Origin: Pseudomonadota bacterium
Lineage (GTDB): Bacteria; Pseudomonadota; Alphaproteobacteria; Rhizobiales; Devosiaceae
Length of the DNA: 6,240 bases
Direction: 5' to 3'
NCBI GenBank assembly: GCA_023427545.1
Contig: JAEZBF010000132.1
Location: forward strand, 1 to 6,240
Position 1 is the stretch's first letter; each line of letters starts with the position of its first letter. The translations under genes and the position numbers were made by a program. Below, one piece after another: positions 1 through 6,154 of the stretch. The notes beneath the pieces are model-generated. The model had not been told where the DNA came from, made no database searches, and saw only the letters and a list, made by a program, of their open reading frames with translations.

Positions 1-2
1 CC

Positions 3-605
3 GATGCACTCGACGCCGCCGGGGTGCGGACGCAGGCCATGCGGCCGGGCATCCGGCCGCACGACGACGAGCTCAAGCTCTGCGGACGGGCACGGACCGG
101 CGTCTACATGGAGACCGCCTCGGTGGAGGAGGGGGTCAACCCTTACGAGCTCGAGATCGCTCTTGTCGATGATCTCAAGCCGGGCGACGTGGTCGTCCTG
201 GCGTGCGGCGGCTCCTCGCGCATCGCGCCCTGGGGCAGCCTGCTGTCGACCGCAACCCGCGCCCGCGGCGCCAGTGGCTGCGTCACCGACGGCTTCGTGC
301 GCGACGTCCTCGACATTCGCCGCATTAAGCTGCCGGTGTTCCACGGTGGCATCGCGCCGCTCGACAGCAAGGGGCGCGGCCAGATCCAGGCGATCGACGT
401 GCCGGTGACCTGCGGTGGCGTGCAGGTCGCGCCGGGCGACCTCGTGTTCGGGGACGCCGACGGGGTGGTTGTGGTCCCCCAAGCCATCGAGGCGGAGGTG
501 CTGCGCTTCGCCTTCGACAAGATCAACGGCGAGCACAACACCATGCGCGAGCTGCAGGGCGGCGCCTACCTGCGCGACGTCTTCGCCAGGTACGGCATCC
601 TCTAG
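3..605 (+). CDS. RraA-like / HMG-CHA aldolase family protein, 5' truncated by the window
   Basis: The frame is open from base 3 and gives 200 residues to a TAG stop; the true start lies upstream of the window. The first visible residues (DALDAAG) match the 'SDALD..G' N-terminal region of RraA-like proteins, so only some 15-30 residues are probably missing. The GTG at 24 lies inside this conserved part and is not a likely start. Visible signatures are PWGSLL (77-81 of the fragment), GCVTDGFVRD (92-101) with the Arg100-Asp101 pair that corresponds to catalytic residues of HMG/CHA aldolases, and PGDLVFGDADGVVVVP (144-159). Characterised members are metal-dependent class II pyruvate aldolases or oxaloacetate decarboxylases; others (RraA itself) bind RNase E. 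Next to a transporter and a hydrolase, a lyase or decarboxylase role in catabolism is more likely than RNase regulation. Family is confident; substrate is unknown. Its 3' end overlaps the convergent peptidase gene by 4 bp. Confidence 0.9.
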   Translation, partial: DALDAAGVRTQAMRPGIRPHDDELKLCGRARTGVYMETASVEEGVNPYELEIALVDDLKPGDVVVLACGGSSRIAPWGSLLSTATRARGASGCVTDGFVRDVLDIRRIKLPVFHGGIAPLDSKGRGQIQAIDVPVTCGGVQVAPGDLVFGDADGVVVVPQAIEAEVLRFAFDKINGEHNTMRELQGGAYLRDVFARYGIL

Positions 606-2074
606 GCCCGGTCCAACCCCAACGGATCGGGATCGAGCGGCCACATCGGCCGTGGAATGCGGCGGAAAGGGATGGACGCCCATTCGGGCGGGCAGGCCCC
701 GGGCGTCGCAACGAAGAGCTGATCGCGGCAGAGCGGCGCGAAGACGTCGCGGTGCCGGTAGAGGTTCTTGAGCCCGATCACCTGCTTGTCGGTCAGCGTG
801 ATGCCGTGGTGCGTAAACAGCGTCGGTGAAAAGACGCCGACGCGGCGGGTGTTGAGCAGGATCTCGATGCCCTCGGCGCGGATCACCGCGATGTCCCCGA
901 TCGGCACGCGCTCGTTCGTCAACTGGTCCTGGTAGGCCTCCCGCTTGAGGAACAGCACTTCCGCATCGACGTCGAGCGCCGGGCCGGAATGCTGCTCGAA
1001 CTTGCCGCCGATGCGCAGCGGCAGGCGGGCGCCGACGCCTACCTGGAAGCAGATGCCGACCGCAAGCGGGTCCCAGAGCGGGCCGTAGACGGCGTTGCGG
1101 ATGCCCGCGTCGATGAAGGCCCGCAGCATGTGCGTGGTATCCCCCGGCGCACCGCCGCCGGTCTGGTCGGAGGTATCGGCGAGGAGCAGGGGCTTGTCGC
1201 CGGCCTCCTTTGCCGCGGCGATCGCCTCGGCGAACGGCGTGAAGGGCAGGATGGCTTCGGCGCGGATGGCGTAGAACTTGCGGCCGTACTCCTCGGCGAC
1301 GCGGCGGGCGAGATCGCGGTCCCGGTCGACGACGGCGAGCATCTTGGCTCCCGCGTGGCGAACGTCGGCCCAGGGGAAGCCGTGGTTGAGCGAAAGCGAG
1401 AGGATGCCGTACTTGCCCTCGGCAGCCATCAGGTCGGCGACGTACTGCACCATCGGGCCTTCGCGGGTGGTGGGGAAGAGGCCCATGACCTTGCAGTCGA
1501 AGAGCGCCAGGACCGGCTCGATCTCGCCGGCGAGCGTGCGCCTCATGAGATCGAAGAGATCGTCCGCCCGCTCCTTGTAGTCGATGTGCGGGTAGGCCTT
1601 GTAGAAGACGATGAGGTCCGCGGCCTCGATCAGCACGTCGTCGATGTGGGCATGGAGGTCGAGTTCGAGGCCGATCCGCACCTTCGGACCGACCTGCGCC
1701 CGCATCCGGCTGACGAAATCGGCCTCGCAGTCGTCGTAGCCCTCCGCAACCATCGCGCCGTGCAGGAACATCAGCACCGCATCGACCGGACTGGCCGCGG
1801 CCAGATCGGCTAGGACGCGGTCGCGCATCGTCTCGTAGGCCGAGCGCTGCGTTATTCCGGCCGGTTCGGCAAAGGCATGCAGGCTTTCCACCACCTCCCA
1901 GCCGGCCTCGCGGGCGCGCTGCACCCACCGCTGCGCCGGAGCGGCCGACGGTGTCGGCGAGGCGCGGGCAATGCCGTCCTCGACCCATAACCCGCGCTGG
2001 AAATTGTCCAATCCGGTCGGAAAAGACGCAAACGTATTCGTCTCCGTCCCCATAGTTGCAATGAAAACGCGCAT
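602..2074 (-). CDS. M81 family metallopeptidase (MlrC-type)
   Basis: A 490-residue protein, the usual length for this family. I chose the ATG at 2074 because the purine-rich run GGGGGGAG lies directly upstream; an in-frame TTG at 2086 would add only four residues and would absorb that ribosome binding site. The N-terminal MlrC domain (about 1-290) has the family start 'ATMGTETNTF', then LHGAM (104-108), ELDLHAH (137-143) and YPH (161-163); Asp139, His141 and His163 fit the conserved metal-binding set. The C-terminal domain (about 295-480) carries GGGAPGDTT (306-314), here with DQT where many relatives have DNP. No signal peptide, so probably cytoplasmic. MlrC itself hydrolyses linearised microcystin products, but most relatives have unknown substrates, so 'microcystin degradation' should not be assumed. 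It is transcribed divergently from the ABC importer, suggesting it acts on an imported amide or peptide-like compound (inference). Confidence 0.92.
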   Translation of the reverse strand: MRVFIATMGTETNTFASFPTGLDNFQRGLWVEDGIARASPTPSAAPAQRWVQRAREAGWEVVESLHAFAEPAGITQRSAYETMRDRVLADLAAASPVDAVLMFLHGAMVAEGYDDCEADFVSRMRAQVGPKVRIGLELDLHAHIDDVLIEAADLIVFYKAYPHIDYKERADDLFDLMRRTLAGEIEPVLALFDCKVMGLFPTTREGPMVQYVADLMAAEGKYGILSLSLNHGFPWADVRHAGAKMLAVVDRDRDLARRVAEEYGRKFYAIRAEAILPFTPFAEAIAAAKEAGDKPLLLADTSDQTGGGAPGDTTHMLRAFIDAGIRNAVYGPLWDPLAVGICFQVGVGARLPLRIGGKFEQHSGPALDVDAEVLFLKREAYQDQLTNERVPIGDIAVIRAEGIEILLNTRRVGVFSPTLFTHHGITLTDKQVIGLKNLYRHRDVFAPLCRDQLFVATPGACPPEWASIPFRRIPRPMWPLDPDPLGLDRA

Positions 2075-2124
2075 GGCTCCCCCCAAGCTGCGGCAGCAAT
2101 ATGGGTAGGAAGCGGTGACGATGT

Positions 2125-2130
2125 CGTCAA
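2125..2130 (-). promoter_or_regulatory. Weak candidate -35 element for the M81 gene
   Basis: On the minus strand TTGACG lies 17 bp upstream of TACCCA (2107-2102), which would put transcription start some 20 bases before the ATG at 2074. The -35 is good, but the -10 matches the TATAAT consensus only in its first two bases, so this is a low-confidence candidate. A second minus-strand TTGACT lies at 2216-2211, but I find no reasonable -10 at the right spacing. Confidence 0.2.
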
Positions 2131-2170
2131 CAGCGGCGTGGTTCGTGAACTGGCGAGCCTACGCGGAGGT

Positions 2171-2188
2171 AATCTTGCATACAGGATT
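2171..2188. promoter_or_regulatory. Operator copy 1 (imperfect palindrome) on the M81 side
   Basis: AATCTTG-CATA-CAGGATT: 7-bp arms with one mismatch around a CATA centre. It shares the uninterrupted 11-mer TCTTGCATACA with the copy at 2603-2620. The centre is about 105 bp upstream of the M81 start codon. The TTG-N4-CAA-like core resembles operators of FadR-type (FCD) GntR regulators, which often read TTGTATACAA. The existence of the repeat is directly visible; the regulator class is inferred. Confidence 0.6.
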
Positions 2189-2276
2189 GCGGGATCGACA
2201 GGAGTTATCCAGTCAAACAGGCTGTATTGTATCGCTAACAGTGCATGCGTTCACGCTGCGCTGCGCGTGGTCGTGT

Positions 2277-2303
2277 CGTCGGCGAGAGCAGCTTCCGCCG
2301 ACG
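2277..2303. repeat. Strong inverted repeat (8-bp GC-rich arms)
   Basis: CGTCGGCG (2277-2284) and CGCCGACG (2296-2303) are perfectly complementary around an 11-nt loop. The loop can itself add three pairs (2286-2288 with 2292-2294) after an A/C mismatch, and T2276/G2304 adds an outer wobble. No T-run follows on either strand, so it is not a canonical intrinsic terminator. Function unknown; it could be an mRNA or sRNA structure or a protein site. Confidence 0.5.
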
Positions 2304-2362
2304 GACTGGGGCAACTGGCGCCGAGATCATAAACGTATGACGCCGTGGTGCCTGACTGATGT

Positions 2363-2405
2363 GGCAGCTAAGCTGCCCTATACTGGCTATTTCCGCCAAC
2401 TATAG
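2363..2405. repeat. Palindrome followed by a second hairpin
   Basis: GGCAGCT-A-AGCTGCC (2363-2377) is a perfect 15-bp odd palindrome. It is followed at once by CTATA/TATAG (2378-2382 with 2401-2405), closing through a small internal loop onto TGGC/GCCA (2384-2387 with 2395-2398) around a 7-nt loop. Neither has a T-tract. The compact palindrome would suit a dimeric repressor; together they could also be a structured RNA. No family assignment can be made. Confidence 0.4.
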
Positions 2406-2506
2406 AGCTGTTTCGGCAGTTGTGGTGAGGGTGACCGGCGGCTCCGACTAGTGCCTGGGCGCATCTTGGATTGCGGCCGTATTGGACCGTATCGAAGGGA
2501 GGAGAG

Positions 2507-2635
2507 ATGCGCTCGAGACCGCAGGAGTCCTCTTCCTCGGGCATGCCCAGAAGCATCACACATCGATCACGGCCAGCAGCGCGTCGGCTGTTGACTCGAC
2601 CTATTCTTGCATACAAGAATGACCCAGCCACGTAG
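2507..2635 (+). CDS. Possible 42-aa small ORF with strong Shine-Dalgarno
   Basis: ATG at 2507 is preceded by the purine-rich GGGAGGAGAG (2497-2506), the strongest ribosome binding site in the intergenic region, though the spacing is short. The frame runs 42 codons to TAG at 2633-2635. The product is basic and rich in Ser, Arg and Pro (begins MRSRPQESSSSG, ends LAYKNDPAT), with no membrane segment or known motif. Its last codons lie on the palindromic operator at 2603-2620, so it overlaps the putative control region of the transport operon. It could be a leader peptide, the remnant 5' end of a lost gene, or chance. I do not recognise it. Confidence 0.25.
   Translation: MRSRPQESSSSGMPRSITHRSRPAARRLLTRPILAYKNDPAT
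2591..2620 (+). promoter_or_regulatory. Candidate sigma70-type promoter for the ABC importer operon
   Basis: TTGACT (2591-2596, five of six bases of the -35 consensus) is followed after 18 bp by AAGAAT (2615-2620, four of six of the -10 consensus). The -10 lies inside the second operator copy, the arrangement expected for repression by promoter occlusion. It would leave a leader of about 140 nt before the binding-protein start at 2769. Inferred from motif match only. Confidence 0.4.
2603..2620. promoter_or_regulatory. Operator copy 2 (perfect palindrome) on the importer side
   Basis: ATTCTTG-CATA-CAAGAAT: perfect 7-bp arms around CATA, centred about 157 bp upstream of the binding-protein start. 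It shares TCTTGCATACA with the copy at 2171-2188. The core TTGCATACAA is close to the TTGTATACAA-type sites of FadR-subfamily GntR repressors. A perfect 14-of-18 match repeated once in the same intergenic region is unlikely by chance. The cognate regulator is not encoded in the window. Confidence 0.68.
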
Positions 2636-2712
2636 CCGACTTCGTCCACGGGCAAGGTGTGCTCACGCTGACCAACCGCCGACGCGGCTCGGTGCGGCCC
2701 GCGAAAGTTTCT

Positions 2713-2726
2713 GGGGACCTGTCCCC
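2713..2726 (+). repeat. GC-rich hairpin in the leader of the importer operon
   Basis: GGGGAC-CT-GTCCCC is a perfect inverted repeat; as RNA it would form GGGGA/TCCCC around a CCTG tetraloop. It ends 42 nt before the binding-protein ATG, inside the leader predicted from the promoter at 2591-2620. It has no T-run and is too far from the Shine-Dalgarno to cover it. It may stabilise the 5' end of the mRNA; the role is unknown. Confidence 0.4.
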
Positions 2727-2768
2727 GCAGCAGATGCCCGGCATAACGGGCCTATAGGGAGGATTTGA

Positions 2769-4145
2769 ATGCGCATTAGCGAGTTCCTGCTTAAAGGTGT
2801 CAGCCCGCTCGCGCTGGCCGGCGTCCTGGTGGCGGCGGGCGCAGCCCTGCCGACAACGGTCAGCGCCCAAAACTCCAATCCCGAGGCGGCCAAAGCGCTC
2901 GGTGAGATCAAGGGCGACATCCGCTTTTCATGGTGGGGCGGCCAGGTCCGCAACGACAAAACCGACAAGATCCTCCAGCTGTTCGAGCAGGAGAACCCGG
3001 GCGTGCACGTGGCGCGCGAAAACGCCGACTTCGCCCCGCACTGGGAGAAGCTTACGATCCAGGCCGCGGGCAACAACCAGCCCTGCACGATCCAGATGCA
3101 GACCCGCTGGCTCGCGACGTTCGCCAAGCCGAACATCCTGATGCCACTCGACGACCTGGTAAAATCGGGCGCGCTCAATGTCGAGGGCATCCCGCAGCCG
3201 GTGCTCGACGCCAGCCGTGGCGCGGACGGCAACCTCTATATGATCCCGTCGGGCGTGTTCTACTTCTCGCTGATGTACAACAAGCAGATGGCCGAAGCAG
3301 GCGCCGCCGCCGGTGTGCCCCCGCTCACGCCGCCCTACACCTGGAGCCAGTTCGCCGACTACCTGCACAAGATCAAGCCGACGCTCGGCGAAGGGGTTGC
3401 GGCGACCCACAATATGGGCCGCGAACCGGACTCGTTCGTCACCTGGGTGCAGTCGCACGGCGAAAAGCTGTTCGAGGGCAGCAATGTTACCTTCACCAAG
3501 GAAACGGCGCAGGCCTGGTTCGAATACTGGGAGCAGCTGCGCAAGGACGGCTTGACCGACACCCCCGAGGAAATGGGCACCGAGAACAGCGCCATGGTCG
3601 AGGAGTCGAACCTCGCCAACGCGCGCGGGTTCATCACCAACCGGCCGCCAAACCAGCTCGGGTCGGTGCAGAAGACGGTTGACACCGTCAGCCCTGGGCA
3701 GACCATCGACATCATGCCGTACCCGACCGGTGAAGACGGTACGGTCGGTATGGATCTTGGTGCCAACGGCATTTCGATCGGTGCCAACTGCCCCAAGGAG
3801 CTGCTCCCGGCCTCTGTCGCGTGGATCAACTTCTTCACGCAGGATCCGCGTGCCGCACAGATCTATCAGTCGGATAACGGCGTGGTGGCGATCGATGCGC
3901 TTGCCGAAGCGCAGGCGACCAATCCCGAAACCCAGCCGACGCAGGTCCGCATGATCGAGATCTACCGTCAGGAAGCCCCGAAGGCGAAGGCCGTGTTCTG
4001 GCCGGCGGGCGGCTACCAGGCGCTCACGGACGTGCTCAACCGCACCTACGACGCAGTTGCGTTCGAGCAGATCACGCCGGAGCAGGGCGCCGAGCAGCTG
4101 ATCGCCGAGCTGCAGGAGCAGATCACCAACGCTGCAAAGAAATAA
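2769..4145 (+). CDS. Sugar-type ABC transporter substrate-binding protein (extracellular family 1)
   Basis: A 458-residue periplasmic binding protein that would capture the solute and deliver it to the permeases encoded next. The start is supported by AGGGAGGA (2756-2763), five bases before ATG. Residues 1-33 form a Sec signal peptide: a short basic N-region, hydrophobic stretch 11-28, and cleavage predicted after VSA (31-33). There is no lipobox Cys, so the mature protein is soluble. The mature part opens with the beta-strand 'IRFSWWGG' (51-58) and has features usual for family 1 (SBP_bac_1/8) proteins: NLYMIPSGVFYFSLMYNK (155-172, 'Y-x-P-x-G...YNK'), TWSQFADYLHKI (191-202) and AVAWINFF-like SVAWINFFTQDPRAAQ (349-364). 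Aromatic residues are frequent (W55, W56, W92, W114, W226, W411), consistent with ring stacking on a sugar-like ligand. It has only two cysteines, C106 and C341, a possible disulfide. Gene and family are secure; ligand unknown. Confidence 0.93.
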   Translation: MRISEFLLKGVSPLALAGVLVAAGAALPTTVSAQNSNPEAAKALGEIKGDIRFSWWGGQVRNDKTDKILQLFEQENPGVHVARENADFAPHWEKLTIQAAGNNQPCTIQMQTRWLATFAKPNILMPLDDLVKSGALNVEGIPQPVLDASRGADGNLYMIPSGVFYFSLMYNKQMAEAGAAAGVPPLTPPYTWSQFADYLHKIKPTLGEGVAATHNMGREPDSFVTWVQSHGEKLFEGSNVTFTKETAQAWFEYWEQLRKDGLTDTPEEMGTENSAMVEESNLANARGFITNRPPNQLGSVQKTVDTVSPGQTIDIMPYPTGEDGTVGMDLGANGISIGANCPKELLPASVAWINFFTQDPRAAQIYQSDNGVVAIDALAEAQATNPETQPTQVRMIEIYRQEAPKAKAVFWPAGGYQALTDVLNRTYDAVAFEQITPEQGAEQLIAELQEQITNAAKK

Positions 4146-4154
4146 GCTATGGTG

Positions 4155-4190
4155 GGGGTGCGGGCCTCTGCTCGCGCCCCTTTTCTTTTC
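4155..4190 (+). terminator. Intrinsic terminator / internal attenuator after the binding-protein gene
   Basis: GGGGTGCGGGC (4155-4165) pairs fully with GCTCGCGCCCC (4170-4180), 11 bp including two G-U wobbles, around the tetraloop CTCT. The tract TTTTCTTTTC (4181-4190) follows immediately. It starts 9 bases after the TAA of the binding-protein gene and 80 bases before the first permease. Such a site would end most transcripts after the binding protein and let a fraction read through, giving the excess of binding protein over membrane components usual in ABC importers. Confidence 0.85.
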
Positions 4191-4191
4191 T

Positions 4192-4208
4192 GCATCCGCG
4201 GCGGATGC
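4192..4208 (+). repeat. Second hairpin directly after the terminator
   Basis: GCATCCG-CGG-CGGATGC has perfect 7-bp arms and a 3-nt loop, starting one base after the T-tract. It has no T-run of its own. In read-through transcripts it would sit between the genes and might protect the 5' end of the permease message or block 3' exonucleases. This is inference; the pairing itself is plainly visible. Confidence 0.5.
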
Positions 4209-4245
4209 GCCCGGTCCCGACCGACAGCTCCGCGCCGCCCCGCCC

Positions 4246-4258
4246 GGTTGGGGGAACC
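4246..4258 (+). promoter_or_regulatory. Ribosome binding site of first permease within a small hairpin
   Basis: The Shine-Dalgarno-like GGGGGA (4250-4255) lies 5 bases before the ATG at 4261. It is flanked by GGTT (4246-4249) and AACC (4255-4258), which could pair and leave GGGGG in the loop. The stem is only 4 bp, so any effect on translation would be mild. Confidence 0.35.
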
Positions 4259-4260
4259 CG

Positions 4261-5229
4261 ATGACGACGATCGCTTCCGACGACGTGCCCGCGGCAACCC
4301 CAGTCCGCACCGCCCGGCAGATACCCACCGATCGCAACCGGTCGGCGCTGAAGGTCCAGGAAAATCGGGCCGCCTATCTCTTCCTCACGCCATGGCTGAT
4401 AGGGATTATCGGTATCACGCTGATGCCGATGCTGGCGTCGCTCTACCTCAGCTTCACCCAATATGGCGTGCTCGGCGCACCGACATGGATCGGGCTCGAC
4501 AACTACATCAAGCTCTTCACCGCCGACCGGCGGTTCATCAAGTCGATATGGGTGACGCTCACCTATGTCGGCTGGTCGGTGCCGCTGGTCCTGCTGTTTT
4601 CGCTCACCATTGCGGTTGCGTTGAACCGCGGCCTTGCCGGCCTCGCGATCTACCGGTCGCTGTTCTACGTCCCGTCGCTGATTGGAGCGAGCGTGGGCAT
4701 CGGCATCCTCTGGAAGGTCGTGTTCGGCGAGCGCGGCGTCGTCAACGACATCCTCAAGATTTTCGGGGTCGCCGGGCGCGGCTGGATCAACAACCCGACC
4801 TTCGCGCTGCCTACGGTCATCACGCTCCACGTCTGGACGTTCGGCGCGTCCATGGTGATCTTCCTGGCGGCACTCCGACAGATACCGGAATCCTACTACG
4901 AGGCCGCCTCGATCGATGGCGCCAACGCGTGGCAGCGGTTTCGGCGGATCACGCTGCCGCTGATCACCCCGGTGCTGTTCTTCAACGCCATCTTGCTGCT
5001 GATCGGCTCGTTCCAGTCGTTCACGCAGGCTTTCGTTGTGAGCAACGGACGCGGCGGGCCGGTCGACTCGACGCTGCTCTATTCGCTGTACCTCTACCAG
5101 CAGGCGTTCCAGCAGCTGAACATGGGCTATGCCTCCGCGATGGCCTGGGTGCTGCTGGTGGCCATCGGCCTTGCTACCGCCTTCCTGTTCTGGACCTCGC
5201 GCTTCTGGGTGTTCTATGGCGATCGCTAG
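4261..5229 (+). CDS. CUT1 ABC transporter permease, MalF/UgpA-like
   Basis: A 322-residue inner-membrane subunit with about six membrane helices (roughly residues 38-62, 98-120, 130-155, 183-205, 236-256, 288-312). The cytoplasmic coupling loop is EAASIDGANAWQRFRRITLP (214-233), a full EAA motif (EAA-x3-G-x9-I-x-LP) that docks onto the ATPase. The N-terminal ~35 residues are hydrophilic and probably cytoplasmic. Length and helix pattern are those of the first permease of carbohydrate uptake family 1. It would form the translocation channel as a heterodimer with the next gene product. ATG at 4261 has a fitting Shine-Dalgarno sequence, and the hydrophobic part begins only 37 residues later. The gene lies 115 bp after the binding-protein gene, beyond a terminator, and overlaps the next gene by 14 bp. 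Confidence 0.94.
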   Translation: MTTIASDDVPAATPVRTARQIPTDRNRSALKVQENRAAYLFLTPWLIGIIGITLMPMLASLYLSFTQYGVLGAPTWIGLDNYIKLFTADRRFIKSIWVTLTYVGWSVPLVLLFSLTIAVALNRGLAGLAIYRSLFYVPSLIGASVGIGILWKVVFGERGVVNDILKIFGVAGRGWINNPTFALPTVITLHVWTFGASMVIFLAALRQIPESYYEAASIDGANAWQRFRRITLPLITPVLFFNAILLLIGSFQSFTQAFVVSNGRGGPVDSTLLYSLYLYQQAFQQLNMGYASAMAWVLLVAIGLATAFLFWTSRFWVFYGDR

Positions 5230-6130
5230 TTCCGTCGGCAGCATCAAGAGCTACGACAGCGCGGCCCTGCGAGAGCATAGGCGCAGGCGCGACAATGCAC
5301 GCCGTCTTCGTCATTTCGGGCTGCACCTGCTGCTGATCGGCCTGCTCATCATCATGCTCTATCCAGTGATCTGGATGGTGTTCTCCTCCCTCAGGCCGGA
5401 GCGCGAGATCTTCGGCGACATGGGGTTCATCCCGAAGAACTGGACGCTCGAGAACTACGTCAAGGGCTGGAACCTCTTCGGCAACAAGACCTTCGCGTCG
5501 TTCTTCATCAACTCGTTCATAATCTGCTTCTTTGCGATCGTCGGGAACCTGATCGCGTGCTCGATGGCGGCCTATGCGTTCGCGCGGCTCGACTTCAAGT
5601 TCAAGCCGATCCTCTTCGCGCTGATGCTGGGCACGATCATGCTGCCAATCCATGTGCAATTAATCCCGCAGTACATCTTCTTCCTCAACATCGGCTGGGT
5701 GAACACGATCCTGCCGCTGGTGGTGCCCAAGTTCCTTGCGCACGATGCGTTCTTCGTCTTCCTGATGGTGCAGTTCATGCGCTCTCTGCCGCCCGAGCTC
5801 GAGCAGGCGGCGGTGGTTGATGGAGCGTCGTACTGGCAGCGCTACTGGCGCATCATCCTGCCGCTTTCGATGCCGGCGCTGGTGACCACCGCGGTGTTCA
5901 CCTTCATCAACACCTATAACGACTTCTTCTCGCAGCTCATCTACCTCACCGATCTCGACAAGCTGACCGTGCCGGTGGCGCTGCGCACGTTCCTTGATCC
6001 GAGCGGCGGGCAGTCATCGTTCGGCGGCCTGTTCGCCATGATCATCGTTTCGATCGGGCCGGTGCTCGGCTTCTTCATTGCCTCACAACGCCTCCTGGTG
6101 CGCGGCATCGCCACTACGGGCCTCAAGTAA
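5216..6130 (+). CDS. CUT1 ABC transporter permease, MalG/UgpE-like
   Basis: A 304-residue partner permease. The start at ATG 5216 gives the short basic N-terminus normal for MalG-like proteins and a 14-bp overlap with the previous gene, implying translational coupling; its own ribosome site is weak. The reading frame stays open upstream to 5129, but that part is antifamily, Pro/Trp-rich translation of the first permease in another frame. Membrane helices lie at about 34-57, 97-122, 131-155, 165-186, 218-238 and 271-292. The coupling loop EQAAVVDGASYWQRYWRIILP (196-216) fits the EAA motif, with Gln197 at the position usually held by Glu. 'FSSLRPEREIF' (56-66) and 'P..WTLENY' (73-81) are typical of the family. 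With the first permease it builds the transmembrane pore for a sugar-like solute. Confidence 0.94.
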   Translation: MAIASSVGSIKSYDSAALREHRRRRDNARRLRHFGLHLLLIGLLIIMLYPVIWMVFSSLRPEREIFGDMGFIPKNWTLENYVKGWNLFGNKTFASFFINSFIICFFAIVGNLIACSMAAYAFARLDFKFKPILFALMLGTIMLPIHVQLIPQYIFFLNIGWVNTILPLVVPKFLAHDAFFVFLMVQFMRSLPPELEQAAVVDGASYWQRYWRIILPLSMPALVTTAVFTFINTYNDFFSQLIYLTDLDKLTVPVALRTFLDPSGGQSSFGGLFAMIIVSIGPVLGFFIASQRLLVRGIATTGLK

Positions 6131-6154
6131 ACCGGACCTGCGGAGTCATTTGGC

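Larger units (their letters stand above)
2075..2768. other. Long divergent intergenic region, regulatory, no recognised protein gene
   Basis: About 694 bp separate the starts of the divergent peptidase and binding-protein genes, long for such a compact region. Base composition falls to roughly 50-58% GC in parts of 2160-2400, below the neighbouring genes. The open frames here translate to sequences I cannot relate to any family and show no domain-like pattern. What it holds is two copies of an 18-bp palindrome (2171-2188, 2603-2620), strong inverted repeats at 2277-2303 and 2363-2405, a 42-codon ORF at 2507-2635, a promoter-like element at 2591-2620 and a GC-rich hairpin at 2713-2726. It may also be the scar of a lost regulator gene, but nothing recognisable of one remains. 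Confidence 0.75.

Noticed and set aside
989..1813. 274-codon plus-strand frame within the M81 gene
   Set aside because: It is the antisense shadow of the M81 gene, whose motifs are intact throughout the other strand.
2252..2269. Possible hairpin CACGC/GCGTG
   Set aside because: A 5-bp stem with an 8-nt loop is expected by chance in GC-rich sequence.
2115..2405. 96-codon and 64-codon plus-strand frames (2115-2405, 2138-2332)
   Set aside because: Both need GTG starts, lack a convincing ribosome site, overlap each other in different frames, and give no recognisable protein; they also cross the operator and hairpins.
2477..2492. Direct repeat CCGTAT spaced 10 bp
   Set aside because: Only six bases in two copies with no promoter-like element in register; chance is a sufficient explanation.
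2368..2655. 95-codon minus-strand frame in the intergenic region
   Set aside because: No family features and no good ribosome binding site; it crosses the operator and the predicted promoter.
2928..4337. Long open frame (469 codons) on the minus strand opposite the binding-protein gene
   Set aside because: It is the antisense shadow of a clearly recognised gene with a signal peptide and family motifs. Its translation is Arg/Gly/Leu-rich without domains, as is common in high-GC DNA.
5129..5215. Upstream extension of the second permease to 5129
   Set aside because: The added residues are an out-of-frame reading of the first permease's last helix and do not resemble MalG-type N-termini; ATG 5216 gives the normal length.
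4147..5247. 366-codon minus-strand frame opposite the first permease
   Set aside because: Its product is charged low-complexity sequence (His, Gln, Arg, Asp), typical of antisense to a hydrophobic membrane protein gene.
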